IMG/VR virus record: IMGVR_UViG_3300030117_004654
Location: 27,866 to 91,865 of that record
Reading direction: 5' to 3' (one strand)
Origin: a virus
DNA length: 64,000 nucleotides
Part shown: positions 24,745 through 33,989 of the stretch, in pieces
Numbering within the stretch: position 1 is the stretch's first letter
Layout of the letters: each line of letters opens with the position of its first letter
Made by a program: the position numbers and the translations under genes
Notes under the pieces: model-generated
Databases searched by the model: none
Told to the model about the DNA's origin: nothing
What the model saw: only the letters and a program-made list of their open reading frames with translations

Positions 24745-24994
24745 ATTATTTAAAGATGATAGACATATTGTAGAATACAGAGTGGTTAATGATGAAAATC
24801 TACCACCAATTGTAATTACTATGACAGAAGATGATGAGGTGAAGGTTGTAATGAATCAGCATCATAAAATTTGGCTATGCTTGCATAGAAAAGAAATTGC
24901 AGGTTCAGCAAACTCATTGTTTGAGAAGATTGATATGATTTTGACAGGGTTTTTGTCAGAACAAAGAGAATACGAAAGGATGGATAATGAATGA
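24731..24994 (+). CDS. Small hypothetical protein
   Basis: 87 aa from the ATG at 24731 (MKVSELFKDD); a GTG one codon earlier is a less likely start. Beta-rich centre followed by a helix. Function unknown. Confidence 0.6.
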   Translation: MKVSELFKDDRHIVEYRVVNDENLPPIVITMTEDDEVKVVMNQHHKIWLCLHRKEIAGSANSLFEKIDMILTGFLSEQREYERMDNE

Positions 24995-25314
24995 AATGTA
25001 AAATATGTAAGGGAGAAGGGTTCTATAAGGTTGATGATAATGTAATCAATCGTTGCTCAATTTGTGATGGGACCGGAGAAGTAACAAAATGTCGTAATTG
25101 TAACGGTGTAGGAACTTTTACCCGTTCATTTGTAACTGAATGGAGAATTGTCCCTTGCATGACTTGTATTGGGAATGGTATTGTCCCAAAACGTTTATAT
25201 GATTGCCAGAACTGTGATAATACAGGAATAACAATGAATAGTCATACTGTTTATTATGATGATGGAAGTAGAGAAATAATTTATGAACCCGATATATGCG
25301 GGTGTAAAGAATAG
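24991..25314 (+). CDS. DnaJ-type zinc-finger protein
   Basis: 107 aa built from five CxxC units: CKICKGEG, CSICDGTG, CRNCNGVG, CMTCIGNG and CQNCDNTG. This CxxCxGxG pattern is the central zinc domain of DnaJ/Hsp40; there is no J domain and no C-terminal DnaJ domain. Free-standing versions occur in viruses and may act as redox or protein-binding factors. A substrate-binding role with the viral chaperonin is possible but unproven. Confidence 0.75.
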   Translation: MKCKICKGEGFYKVDDNVINRCSICDGTGEVTKCRNCNGVGTFTRSFVTEWRIVPCMTCIGNGIVPKRLYDCQNCDNTGITMNSHTVYYDDGSREIIYEPDICGCKE

Positions 25315-25325
25315 GAAGTGAAAAA

Positions 25326-26600
25326 ATGGATAGAGAATATGAAGAATTATTGCCCCGTAGGGCATTAGGCGAAGGTCATTGGGACCGAAGATTAAAAGAA
25401 AGAATGGTTGATTTGTCAGTAGCAGATAACTATGATGATTGTAAACACGAATGGATTGTTACCGAAAATGTTTGGTATATTCCATTTGGTGAAGATGCGA
25501 ATGTAGTTTTACCTGACGTTCATTGTCATGGAGAAAATGCTCATGCACACGAATGTTTATGTGGTCATCCTATTGTTTGGCATTTTGAGATTGAGAATAC
25601 TGAAAACGGTAATAAGCAAATTGTCGGTTCAGAACATATTGAATCTTACATGGTCATTCGATATTTTGAGAAGAAGGGATATGACCCTGAAGCGGTTACT
25701 GAAGAAATGATTGAAGAATGGATTCAAGAGCGTGTTAAATCTCTTAAAGCCCAATGGTGGTGGGATTTGCATGGTGAACAGTTTACTGAATGGTTTGAAG
25801 AAATTCGTGAATTGGATTTAAGAGTAAATCAACGAAGAAAGGGTAGTGTTTATTCTCAAACAACTAGACGTTATGAACCCCAATATGTTATTCGTAAGAA
25901 AGCCGAAGGTAAATTTGGTCAAGCAGGATATAAAATGGCATCTATTGTTTGGAGATGGAATCATCCTAACAATAGTCGTCGTCAAATTGAAACACGCGGT
26001 TATCCAAATGAGCGTTTGTGGAATGATTTGCAGATTTTCTATATTACTCAACAACAATATAGACAACAGATTCAACAAGAAGATGCTGAAATTGCAAGAA
26101 GGGTTGAAGAATTGGCTGAGCAGGATAGATTGGCAGAAGTTCGCCGTCGAGAAAGAGATGAAGAATATAGGCGTCAACGTATTGAAAGGGAAAAACGAAT
26201 GGAAGAGAGAAGAATGCAGGAAGCGGAACTTGAAGGAATTCAAGAAGAAAAGCGTCTTGCTAATCTTATGAAAAATAGATTAGATGCTGAATCAGCAGAA
26301 ACCACATTTGTTCAGATGTGTGAGTATTATGATGTGCCTGTTTTTACCAGAGATAATGGTGCGAATGATTGGGAAAGAAGATTTTTAGGAGACCTTATTA
26401 TTAGAATGGGTCAAGGTAAAAATCTATCCAATAGTCAATTGAACCATCTTAGAAATATTGTGGTTGATGAGCCATTACCTGCAACTGATAAGCAGATTTG
26501 GTATATCCAAAAATTGGCCGGAGATGATTTTGAAATCCCTGAAGGACTAAATAGAGTCACGGCTAGTGAATTAATTTCAATGTTGAAGGAGGAAGAATAA
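25326..26600 (+). CDS. Coiled-coil protein with zinc site and DUF3072-like end
   Basis: 424 aa. Residues about 38-105 carry a His/Cys cluster (HCHGENAHAHECLCGH) likely to bind zinc. Residues 245-315 are a long Arg/Glu/Gln coiled coil. The C terminus (LPATDKQIWYIQKLAG, then VTASELISML) resembles the DUF3072 module, a short helical unit seen in actinobacterial and viral proteins. Function unknown; possible DNA- or RNA-binding adaptor. Confidence 0.6.
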   Translation: MDREYEELLPRRALGEGHWDRRLKERMVDLSVADNYDDCKHEWIVTENVWYIPFGEDANVVLPDVHCHGENAHAHECLCGHPIVWHFEIENTENGNKQIVGSEHIESYMVIRYFEKKGYDPEAVTEEMIEEWIQERVKSLKAQWWWDLHGEQFTEWFEEIRELDLRVNQRRKGSVYSQTTRRYEPQYVIRKKAEGKFGQAGYKMASIVWRWNHPNNSRRQIETRGYPNERLWNDLQIFYITQQQYRQQIQQEDAEIARRVEELAEQDRLAEVRRRERDEEYRRQRIEREKRMEERRMQEAELEGIQEEKRLANLMKNRLDAESAETTFVQMCEYYDVPVFTRDNGANDWERRFLGDLIIRMGQGKNLSNSQLNHLRNIVVDEPLPATDKQIWYIQKLAGDDFEIPEGLNRVTASELISMLKEEE

Positions 26601-26815
26601 TGACAGAGTATTGTTTAGAAGCAGGAAGTAATTTGGAATTGGCGTTTTTCTTATCATTCTTTGTATTACTTGGTCATATACTAATTCATTATTGGTTGCC
26701 AAGGCGACCATATATCCCTAAACAATTTAGGGAAACTGACGGTAATACAGATGAGGCACTAAGGAGTGTATCATTATTTAGACAGATTTTAGAAGAAGGA
26801 AGTGAAAAGAAATGA
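26600..26815 (+). CDS. Small membrane protein
   Basis: 71 aa (MTEYCLEAGSNLE...). Hydrophobic segment at about residues 12-32, then a basic Arg-Pro-rich turn and a charged tail. Single-pass membrane protein of unknown role. Confidence 0.6.
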   Translation: MTEYCLEAGSNLELAFFLSFFVLLGHILIHYWLPRRPYIPKQFRETDGNTDEALRSVSLFRQILEEGSEKK

Positions 26816-27027
26816 GTAAAACAAAACAAGAGTTAGTAGAAGAGTTAGATGCTCTTCAAAAGAATTTTGCAGATGAGAAGAAAACAATAGGTGAAACATT
26901 AAACACCTTATCATCTAATCTAGCAACAGAACAAGCCCTTAGAATGAATTTAGAATTGATGATGGTTCAATATGAAAAGACCATCTTAATTCTAACTAAG
27001 CGATTAATGGAGGCGAGGGAGGCTTAA
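26812..27027 (+). CDS. Small coiled-coil protein
   Basis: 71 aa (MSKTKQELVEELDAL...), heptad-like pattern over nearly the whole length. ATGA overlap with the membrane protein gene just upstream, so the two may work together; spanin- or holin-like roles were considered but have no motif support. Confidence 0.6.
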   Translation: MSKTKQELVEELDALQKNFADEKKTIGETLNTLSSNLATEQALRMNLELMMVQYEKTILILTKRLMEAREA

Positions 27028-27101
27028 TATATGACCCCCTTCATGGCTACTTGCCTCGGACAAAAGGTATGCCAAACTATAAAAAACAGGAAGTGAAAAG
27101 A

Positions 27102-27302
27102 ATGAAATTAAGAATTTTGAATGAAACAGGACACACGGAATTAGAAGTATCTGCAAGTGAAGTTATTGAACACATTAACGACCATCCTACACATTGGGTG
27201 TTTGTTGATGGTGAAATGGTTTCACGCGAAGAAGTCACATCACTTAATTGGGATGAAGTTGCTTCAGTAGATTTAACACCCGCGATTGTCGGTGGTTATT
27301 AA
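27102..27302 (+). CDS. Ubiquitin-like beta-grasp protein ending Gly-Gly-Tyr
   Basis: 66 aa from the ATG at 27102, preceded by AGGAAGTGAAA. The order of elements matches a beta-grasp fold: strand MKLRILNE, strand HTELEVS, helix ASEVIEHIND, strand HWVFVDGEMVS, a turn, and strand VASVDLTPAIVGGY. The V-F-V-D-G-E-x-V step is typical of ubiquitin-like/ThiS-MoaD-type small proteins in viruses and bacteria. The tail G64-G65-Y66 would need removal of one residue to expose a diglycine end. An E1-like enzyme (33295) and a JAMM protease (34450) are encoded 6-7 kb downstream. ThiS/MoaD-like sulphur carrier is the main alternative. Confidence 0.6.
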   Translation: MKLRILNETGHTELEVSASEVIEHINDHPTHWVFVDGEMVSREEVTSLNWDEVASVDLTPAIVGGY

Positions 27303-27397
27303 GTCTAAAATAGACTGAAAGCCCCCTTCAACCCATTATGGGTGTATTTGGGGGAGAGAGGAGTTTAAATTTATTCCTCTCTTCCCCTCTTTTTTTT
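27302..27397 (+). terminator. Strong transcription terminator
   Basis: Three inverted repeats in series: AGTCTA/TAGACT (27302-27316), CCCCC...GGGGG enclosing ACCCAT/ATGGGT (27322-27354), and GAGAGGA/TCCTCTC (27356-27381), followed by eight T at 27390-27397. It closes the small-gene operon before the ribonucleotide reductase operon. Confidence 0.8.
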
Positions 27398-27402
27398 GTT
27401 TT

Positions 27403-27873
27403 GTGAAAACAAAAACTCAAAAAACAATAGGGGTGGCTATCGTCGGAATTTCGGGTGTTATTATGAAACCAGATAATAAGAATTATATGTCTGAAGATGT
27501 GTTAAAAATCATTTTAGAACAATTAGGTTGGTCTTATACAGGGACATTAACGGATATATTAAGAGAACATAATTTAAATGGGCCTATTGTGCCTATTCGG
27601 GCAGATTTTTACCCTATTGGGTGGAAACTCGCTTCGTCGAATAAAGCCATTATTATATGTGATGGTTATAAAAGTGTTATTCACTATAAAAATGAAAGAT
27701 TCCTCACAGGTTGGGGGATTTATGATAGATTCGGGCTTGAAGGTCTGAACGATATAGAAAATTGGAATTTTGAAGAAGAAATGGAATGGTTAATTAAAAA
27801 GTATAATGGGGATTTGATTACCTCATTTACTCAGTTAACTGATTGTCCGTTTAGAACAAGTATAAGGTGTTAA
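27403..27873 (+). CDS. Hypothetical protein before ribonucleotide reductase
   Basis: 156 aa from a GTG at 27403, or 136 aa from the ATG at 27463; no good ribosome site precedes either. Globular composition with several Trp (GWKLASSN, LTGWGIYDRF). No family recognised. Its last codons overlap the GTG/ATG region of the next gene, so it is probably co-translated with the reductase. Confidence 0.55.
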   Translation: MKTKTQKTIGVAIVGISGVIMKPDNKNYMSEDVLKIILEQLGWSYTGTLTDILREHNLNGPIVPIRADFYPIGWKLASSNKAIIICDGYKSVIHYKNERFLTGWGIYDRFGLEGLNDIENWNFEEEMEWLIKKYNGDLITSFTQLTDCPFRTSIRC

Positions 27874-27875
27874 AA

Positions 27876-30026
27876 ATGTTACCAAGTGAAAAAGAATGGA
27901 TTCAAAACTTATTGAAACAAAGATATTATCAAGCAGATGAAAATACATGGCCCCAAGTTTGTCAAAGAGTGGCTAAATTAGGCAAGACGCCTGAAGACCA
28001 AGCGGCATTTTTTAATTATTTGTTGCATTGTGATTTCCTACCTAACAGTCCCACATTATTTAATGCGGGAACAGGTAAAGGAAATCTTTCGGCTTGCTAT
28101 GTGTTACCAATGAAAGATTCTTTAGAAGAAATCTTTGATACTGCTAAAAATACGGCATTAATTCATAAATATGGTGGAGGAACAGGTTTCGATTTTACCA
28201 GAATTAGACCTGAAGATGCTACTGTTGGTGGAACAAATCAAGTTGCATCAGGACCACTCTCTTTTATGAGAGTTATTGATGCTAATACTCAAGAAATTAA
28301 GCAAGGTGGAAAACGTCGTGGGGCTAATATGGCCGAACTGCGAATTGACCATCCTGATATTGTAAAGTTTATTAAGATGAAAACAGCAGATGATGGAACA
28401 TTAACTAATTTTAATATTAGTGTTAGTGTAACAGATTCTTTTATGGAAAAACTTCAGAAATATCCAGATGACCCTTGCTTTTTTCATTGGAATGATTATG
28501 CATATCTAATTAATAATGAAACAGACGAAGTAGAGATGGAGAGTACTGATTCTACATTTGATGATAAATACACTTATCGTCAAGTTTGGGACTTAATTGC
28601 ACAATCAGCATGGGAATGTGCAGACCCCGGAATTATCTTTATTGATAGAATTAATAAACAAATGCCAGCAAATTACTTGGCTCATCCTGAATACTTGAAT
28701 GAAACAGGAGATGATTTGACTATACGCGCAACTAATCCCTGTGGTGAACAGCCGTTGCCCGATTATGGTTCATGTAATCTTGTTGCATTAAACTTGGGTA
28801 ATTTTGTTTCTAAGGGCAAAATGGATTGGAATAGGCTTCAAGATGCAGTTAAGTATGCTTATCGTTTAGGTGAAGCAGTAATTGATGAGAATGTTTACCC
28901 TATTCCTGAAATCGAAAAGCATAGTCGTGCATATAGGAACATTGGTATTGGTGTTATGGGATATGCTGATGCCTGTATTCTCATGGGTATGCGATATGGA
29001 GAAGAAGATGCTTTAGCCTTTGGTGAAGAAGTAATGCGTTTTATCTATAAATGGACATTTGTTGAGTCAGTGGAATATGCTGAAGAATATGGTTGCTTCA
29101 AAGGGTGGGAATACGGAGATTATAAGCCACTTATTGATGGTCGCCAATTACCACCAGAAACTCGCAAGAAGTATAAAAAGACAGGTTTAAGAAATATTTG
29201 TATTACAACAATCGCACCAACAGGTAGCATTGGGTATATTGCAGATTGTTCTACGGGAATTGAACCTCATTATGCTGATAAGGTGTTTAGAGTTGACCAA
29301 TCTAATCCTGAAGGAACATGGATTACTACACCATTAGCGGCTAAATACCCTGAAGTATTCGTTGCGGCTACTGAATTAGATGTAGATGCTCATGTTGCAG
29401 TTCAAGCGGTATTTCAAAAGTGGGTTGATTCAGGAATCAGTAAGACGATTAATATGGATAATAGTGTTACAGTTGATGATGTTAAGCGAGCATATATGTT
29501 GGCTTGGGATTCAAATTGTAAAGGTGTAACAATTTATAGGGATGGTTCAAAGTCTATACAGGTTTTGAATACTTCAGAAAAAAGTAATTTGAAACCTAAA
29601 GACTTAGACGATATTAGTGAAGCAGTTAGATTTAGATTGCCGGCTGAAGGTCTTGATGATGAATACATTTACATTACAGTATCACACTATGAGAATAAAC
29701 CTATTGAGATGTTTGTGAATTATCCATATCTAAATAGACCAACAATAGAACACACTCAACGTCGAGAACAATTAGACAGTATTTCTAGACTTATTTCTGT
29801 TGGATTGCGTTATCATATCCCATTGGATAAATTGATTGAGCAATTGGAAAAATCAAAAGGTTCAATGAGAGGTACTGTTGCACAAATTTCAAATGTATTG
29901 AAAGAATTTGCATCGAGAAGTGATGACCCTTACACTGAATCTTGTGTAGAATGTGATAATGGAAATATGGTTTTCCAAGGTGGATGTGCAACCTGTGATG
30001 TTTGCGGTCATTCCGAGTGTGGTTAA
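27876..30026 (+). CDS. nrdJ: Class II (adenosylcobalamin-dependent) ribonucleotide reductase
   Basis: 716 aa from the ATG at 27876. Reduces ribonucleotides to deoxyribonucleotides for viral DNA synthesis. NSPTLFNAG at 57-65 and LSACYVLP at 71-78 with the first redox Cys; GGGTGFDFTRIRP after residue 100; NPCGEQPLPDYGSCNL from residue 287 holds the radical-site Cys and catalytic Glu. The C-terminal tail is Cys-rich (CVECD, CATCDVCGHSEC), as in NrdJ enzymes that pass electrons via a terminal zinc/thiol module. No NrdA-type tyrosyl radical partner gene is present, which also favours class II. The cofactor must come from the host. No intein. Confidence 0.93.
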   Translation: MLPSEKEWIQNLLKQRYYQADENTWPQVCQRVAKLGKTPEDQAAFFNYLLHCDFLPNSPTLFNAGTGKGNLSACYVLPMKDSLEEIFDTAKNTALIHKYGGGTGFDFTRIRPEDATVGGTNQVASGPLSFMRVIDANTQEIKQGGKRRGANMAELRIDHPDIVKFIKMKTADDGTLTNFNISVSVTDSFMEKLQKYPDDPCFFHWNDYAYLINNETDEVEMESTDSTFDDKYTYRQVWDLIAQSAWECADPGIIFIDRINKQMPANYLAHPEYLNETGDDLTIRATNPCGEQPLPDYGSCNLVALNLGNFVSKGKMDWNRLQDAVKYAYRLGEAVIDENVYPIPEIEKHSRAYRNIGIGVMGYADACILMGMRYGEEDALAFGEEVMRFIYKWTFVESVEYAEEYGCFKGWEYGDYKPLIDGRQLPPETRKKYKKTGLRNICITTIAPTGSIGYIADCSTGIEPHYADKVFRVDQSNPEGTWITTPLAAKYPEVFVAATELDVDAHVAVQAVFQKWVDSGISKTINMDNSVTVDDVKRAYMLAWDSNCKGVTIYRDGSKSIQVLNTSEKSNLKPKDLDDISEAVRFRLPAEGLDDEYIYITVSHYENKPIEMFVNYPYLNRPTIEHTQRREQLDSISRLISVGLRYHIPLDKLIEQLEKSKGSMRGTVAQISNVLKEFASRSDDPYTESCVECDNGNMVFQGGCATCDVCGHSECG

Positions 30027-30332
30027 ATGATGAGGGAAAGTTGGTCTAAATTTTTAAAAGATTTTAAAGAAGCAAAGATGCTAATTATTGAATTAGAAAT
30101 GGAACGTAGAGGAAAATACGAACCTGCATATGTTTGGGATTCTATTATAGAGAGAATGTATGGAATAGAAATGAGTGATAATAGAGATGTAGATAAAATT
30201 ACACTCTTAATGACTGATGTTTGTAGACACTTATTATTACCACAAACAATGTTTCCTAAATCATGGTTAATTAAAAAGTTACCAGAATTAAGGGATAGAA
30301 TGAATTATTATAAATATAATGAAGAGGAATAA
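30027..30332 (+). CDS. Hypothetical helical protein
   Basis: 101 aa (MMRESWSKFLKDF...), begins right after the reductase stop, ends YNEEE. Helical, with no recognised family. Confidence 0.6.
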   Translation: MMRESWSKFLKDFKEAKMLIIELEMERRGKYEPAYVWDSIIERMYGIEMSDNRDVDKITLLMTDVCRHLLLPQTMFPKSWLIKKLPELRDRMNYYKYNEEE

Positions 30333-30334
30333 AG

Positions 30335-30607
30335 ATGTTTAAAGGAAAAGAAGAATTAGAAGGAATGTATAAAAGTGAAGTTTTGGAATTTATGAAAGAT
30401 ATTGTATTTCCAAATAGAACAAAGGGAGGTTTAATTATGGCTAATGGTTTTACTAAAGAAATCATTGGAACCAATATGTCAGCACATAGGCCAATTATTG
30501 ATGGTGTTGAATATACATGGAATTATTTAGAAACTTACCCTAATCCCTTACTAAGGGTGTTGGCATATAGATTATGGAGTAGTTATAATGGAGGTGAAGA
30601 AGAATGA
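30335..30607 (+). CDS. Small hypothetical protein
   Basis: 90 aa (MFKGKEELEGMYK...), ends GGEEE. No family recognised. Confidence 0.6.
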   Translation: MFKGKEELEGMYKSEVLEFMKDIVFPNRTKGGLIMANGFTKEIIGTNMSAHRPIIDGVEYTWNYLETYPNPLLRVLAYRLWSSYNGGEEE

Positions 30608-30789
30608 ATGAAGAAGAAGTAAATGTAAAGTATAGATTTAGAATTACTATATTGAGAGCAAGCGGTAGTGTATGGGTTGAAGATTATAATTCAATCCCTG
30701 CTATGCTTGAAGGTGCAGGGGAATTGATTGCTCAATATCCTCACTTAGTATTGTCTAAGCAAAGAATTGTATTACAGGAAGATGAGTAA
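30604..30789 (+). CDS. Small hypothetical protein
   Basis: 61 aa (MNEEEVNVKYRFR...), beta-helix-beta pattern. ATGA overlap with the upstream gene. Confidence 0.58.
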   Translation: MNEEEVNVKYRFRITILRASGSVWVEDYNSIPAMLEGAGELIAQYPHLVLSKQRIVLQEDE

Positions 30790-30958
30790 AATGACCAAAG
30801 ACCCTGAATATGTAGAAAGTAGAATTTCTTATATGAAAAGAATTGCTACTAGATGCAGAATTTGTGGTGGTCAATTAACTGACCCTGAAGATGCAAAACA
30901 TGAAATGCACGAAAAGTGTTTAAAAAATTATAAAAAGAAGAGTTATGGAGTTAGATAG
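30782..30958 (+). CDS. Small zinc-binding protein
   Basis: 58 aa from 30782, or 55 from the ATG at 30791. CRICGG, then HEMHEKC gives C-x2-C plus H/C ligands of a treble-clef-like finger. Basic tail. Overlaps both neighbours. Confidence 0.55.
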   Translation: MSKMTKDPEYVESRISYMKRIATRCRICGGQLTDPEDAKHEMHEKCLKNYKKKSYGVR

Positions 30959-30959
30959 A

Positions 30960-32198
30960 ATGGAAACTATATTTGATAATGAAATTAAAATATATACGGC
31001 TGATGATTCAAGTAGATATAATTCTGCATGGCTAACAATTAAAAGTGATATGACATATGAATATAGTAATTCTGATTATAATTGGAGGCGTCACTATGAT
31101 TCAGATTGTGTTATGCCCAACAGGTTTACATCTGAACCTGAACCGACTATTGCGGCAATAAAGCATTTTCTTAATAGAAAACTTAAACTAAATAGAAAAG
31201 GAAAAAGTGATTTTAACACGTATATTACAATAGGTGATAAAAAGGAACCCCTAACTATTTTGTTTAGTAAAATTGGTGTTAGGTATTATTTGATGGGCGA
31301 AATGCAATCAAAAGATACTGTATTATCTGCAATATGTAGAGTAATTTATAGGTCATGTTTTGAATCTGACCAATCTAAATTATATAATTATATGCTACAT
31401 CATCTAAGATTGCCAGAAAATGTATCATATGCTTTAGAAAATCGCGCACCTTTTCATTGGTATGTTAAGGCTAAAAGGATTGAAGTTAGATTTAACATCA
31501 AAATGATTGGAGATGATGAATGTGCTATGGAAATTTCTGATGGTATTTGGGCCCCTATTTCAGTAAAGAATTTAAACGTTTATATGAATTATTATTGGAA
31601 GGGACAAGATAGAGGTTCTTGGAAATTTTTGTCACCAAGGAAACTTTGGACAAAGTTAATGAAAGAAGAACCTTCTGAAACGCAATTGAAAATGATGATT
31701 GCATTTTTAGGACAAAATAGAACTGATGATTTAGTACAGAGCAGGGCGGTCCAACTTGTAAAGGATATGTCAACCCAATATAAAAATAAAATGAAGGTTT
31801 TATGGTATGATGCAGGTGCTTCTAATAAGCAACGAATTAAAGCAATTTTAGTTAAAGGTTCGTTAGCCGATTGGATTATAACAGATAATGAATTTAAATC
31901 TGATATTCAGGCAGTTTCTACATTTATCTATAAGAATGATGCAGGGGGTTCTGAAAAGAAATTCTTGGATGGTTACGTTGCAGGGCCAATTTGTATTGAT
32001 AACATGACGAAAAACTCATCAGTTGGCGACCAATTTGCGGCAAGAACTATGGCATTATTTAATGATAAGTTAACTGTTAGTCTTGTTAATACGATTAAAA
32101 GATATTTGGATGATGTTCATGTTGAAGGACAATATTTATGTAGAATAGATTTTGATGATTTCAACCATCAGACAATTGATGATATGTTGGGGAATTAA
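30960..32198 (+). CDS. Large hypothetical protein
   Basis: 412 aa from the ATG at 30960, nine bases after GGAG; an ATG at 30945 overlaps the previous gene. Mixed alpha/beta, basic, with several aromatic clusters (RRHYDSDC, PFHWYVKAKR). No catalytic motif or family recognised. Lies between the reductase and TFB. Confidence 0.65.
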   Translation: METIFDNEIKIYTADDSSRYNSAWLTIKSDMTYEYSNSDYNWRRHYDSDCVMPNRFTSEPEPTIAAIKHFLNRKLKLNRKGKSDFNTYITIGDKKEPLTILFSKIGVRYYLMGEMQSKDTVLSAICRVIYRSCFESDQSKLYNYMLHHLRLPENVSYALENRAPFHWYVKAKRIEVRFNIKMIGDDECAMEISDGIWAPISVKNLNVYMNYYWKGQDRGSWKFLSPRKLWTKLMKEEPSETQLKMMIAFLGQNRTDDLVQSRAVQLVKDMSTQYKNKMKVLWYDAGASNKQRIKAILVKGSLADWIITDNEFKSDIQAVSTFIYKNDAGGSEKKFLDGYVAGPICIDNMTKNSSVGDQFAARTMALFNDKLTVSLVNTIKRYLDDVHVEGQYLCRIDFDDFNHQTIDDMLGN

Positions 32199-32199
32199 T

Positions 32200-32346
32200 A
32201 TGAATAATGTTAAATTTATTACCGTAATGGTAGAATACGAAAGTGACGAAATATGGGAAGAGTCACTTAAAGATATAGAAGAATTAATATCAATGATGAA
32301 CAATATTAGTAGGCAAGCCACTATTATTGAAATTAAGGAGGAATGA
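32200..32346 (+). CDS. Small hypothetical protein
   Basis: 48 aa (MNNVKFITVMVEY...), a ferredoxin-like half (strand, helix, strand), ending IKEE. Provides the GGAGG box for the TFB gene. Confidence 0.5.
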   Translation: MNNVKFITVMVEYESDEIWEESLKDIEELISMMNNISRQATIIEIKEE

Positions 32347-32348
32347 AA

Positions 32349-33308
32349 ATGAGAGTAGAAGATACAACAAAGTGTAAAGAGTGCAATAGTAGAAACTTAG
32401 TTGAAGATATTAAGCGAGGAGAATTATATTGCGCTGATTGTGGTTCAGTTTTAGATGAAAAGCAAATTGAACGAAAAACATCGGGTCGAGAAAAAGATGG
32501 CGACCCAAATTCAGCAAGAATTTATGAACCAAATGACCCTGCATGGGTTTTGGGTTCTCAAGTTGGTATTAGAAATACTGATGGTTCGATTGACAGAACA
32601 AAAATTGGCAGAGCGTTAAGAAAAGAAAATAAAAGGCAGTTACCAAGCCATGTTAGAAATCAACAGAAAGGGATAGTGCAAGTTAAAATGCTTCTTGCAG
32701 ATTTAGGCGCACCTCTTGATTTTCAAAAACAAGCAGTTTGGAACTATAAGCGACTAAATCAACTTAGAGTTTTTAATGGTATGCCTTTGGAAACTAGAGC
32801 CGCCGCAGTAGTTTATTTTACTTATAGGGATAATAATATTTTAAGGTCTATTGAAGAAGTAGCAGAAGCAAATTCTTCTCATCCTAGACAAGTTGCTAAG
32901 TTATCTAGAAAAATTGCTTCGGCATTTAGACGACCTTGGGTATTGTCTAGAAAAAATATGCAGGATGAGATTCTAAAATATTGTAATCTACTTAAGATGA
33001 ATCAGAATGATATTGCATCTATACTTGAATTATCTGTTCCTGTGGAACAAATGGCTGACGGCCTTTACTATCAAAAAGGAGTAGGATTAACTGCGGCTCT
33101 TATTTATCTAGGTATTAGGTTAATTCCAAATGGTTCATATAGAACCCAAAGGGATATTTCAGAGGTTTGTAGAATTACAGAAGTTACCTTAAGAAACAAC
33201 TACAAACTTATACTTAAGGGATTAAATATAGACAAGTCAAGTGTTGACCATCAAGGTTTTACTATTGACGACATTATAAGTGGGGCGTATAGAAATGAAG
33301 AAGAATAA
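32349..33308 (+). CDS. tfb: Transcription factor B (TFIIB-like)
   Basis: 319 aa from the ATG at 32349, eight bases after GGAGG. Zinc ribbon with C9-x2-C12 and C28-x2-C31; next a B-finger/linker region (ERKTSGREKDGDPNSARIYEP), then two cyclin-type repeats of about 85 residues each (first around NQQKGIVQVKMLLADLGAP, second around QDEILKYCNLLKMNQNDI). Archaeal TFB binds TBP-TATA and the BRE and recruits RNA polymerase. A viral copy could redirect host polymerase to viral promoters. Its stop codon lies 14 bases inside the next gene. Confidence 0.9.
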   Translation: MRVEDTTKCKECNSRNLVEDIKRGELYCADCGSVLDEKQIERKTSGREKDGDPNSARIYEPNDPAWVLGSQVGIRNTDGSIDRTKIGRALRKENKRQLPSHVRNQQKGIVQVKMLLADLGAPLDFQKQAVWNYKRLNQLRVFNGMPLETRAAAVVYFTYRDNNILRSIEEVAEANSSHPRQVAKLSRKIASAFRRPWVLSRKNMQDEILKYCNLLKMNQNDIASILELSVPVEQMADGLYYQKGVGLTAALIYLGIRLIPNGSYRTQRDISEVCRITEVTLRNNYKLILKGLNIDKSSVDHQGFTIDDIISGAYRNEEE

Positions 33309-33855
33309 AATATTAGTTATTGGTGCAGGTGGAATAGGTTCGTATTTAATTGAAGTGTTAAATCGAACTGAATGTTATGATATTGTTGTAGCAGACCCAG
33401 ATAAATATGAGAAAAAGAATCTAACATATCAATTTTGCACAACTGATGAAATTGGGACAAATAAAGCCTCAGCGACAACAGGTAAATATCATAATGTTAA
33501 GAGCATTAAATATCCAATTTTAACTGCGAAGCAGATTGAAGGATTTGATTTGGTGGTCTGTTGTGCAGACAATTTAGATGTTAGGCGACTTCTATATCGT
33601 GAAAATTGTGCATGGTTAGACTTGAGAGCGCAAGGTAGAAATTGTGCATATATTTCATATCGTGCAGATAGGAATAAACATGATGTATTATTGGCCGGAC
33701 CTGAAGGTTCATTTAGTTGTCAAGGGGATTCATGGGATGGTTCAGCAAAAGCACAACATTTTTCACATATTATTGCGGCAGGAATGGGCGCACAATGGAT
33801 TCACCGATATTTTGCAGGTGATGATGTAGCGGATTTTAAGGTTGTGAATGTATGA
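33295..33855 (+). CDS. E1/ThiF-like activating enzyme
   Basis: 186 aa from the ATG at 33295. Rossmann nucleotide loop G10-A-G-G-I-G15; D34-P-D36 acidic binding residues; N42-L-x-x-Q46, matching the E1/MoeB/ThiF NLxRQ step; K57; D92-N93; and a DLRAQGR stretch at 109-115 found in viral ThiF-like enzymes. C142 in SFSCQG is a candidate thioester cysteine. These enzymes adenylate the C-terminal glycine of ubiquitin-like proteins. The MoeB zinc CxxC pairs are absent. With the Gly-Gly-Tyr protein (27102) and the JAMM protease (34450) it suggests a conjugation or sulphur-transfer pathway. Confidence 0.8.
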   Translation: MKKNKILVIGAGGIGSYLIEVLNRTECYDIVVADPDKYEKKNLTYQFCTTDEIGTNKASATTGKYHNVKSIKYPILTAKQIEGFDLVVCCADNLDVRRLLYRENCAWLDLRAQGRNCAYISYRADRNKHDVLLAGPEGSFSCQGDSWDGSAKAQHFSHIIAAGMGAQWIHRYFAGDDVADFKVVNV

Positions 33856-33989
33856 GTATGATGGATGAAACAAATGTTCTATTGGAAAAGTTAAATGTTC
33901 TGATAGAAAAAACAAATAGAATTATTATTACAGTCAATGTAGTGAACATTGTTACGTTGTGTGTATTATTGATGGTGGTATTGAAATGA
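33852..33989 (+). CDS. Small membrane protein
   Basis: 45 aa (MSMMDETNVLLEK...). Amphipathic helix followed by a hydrophobic segment (about residues 24-44). Overlaps the E1-like gene by four bases. Confidence 0.55.
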   Translation: MSMMDETNVLLEKLNVLIEKTNRIIITVNVVNIVTLCVLLMVVLK

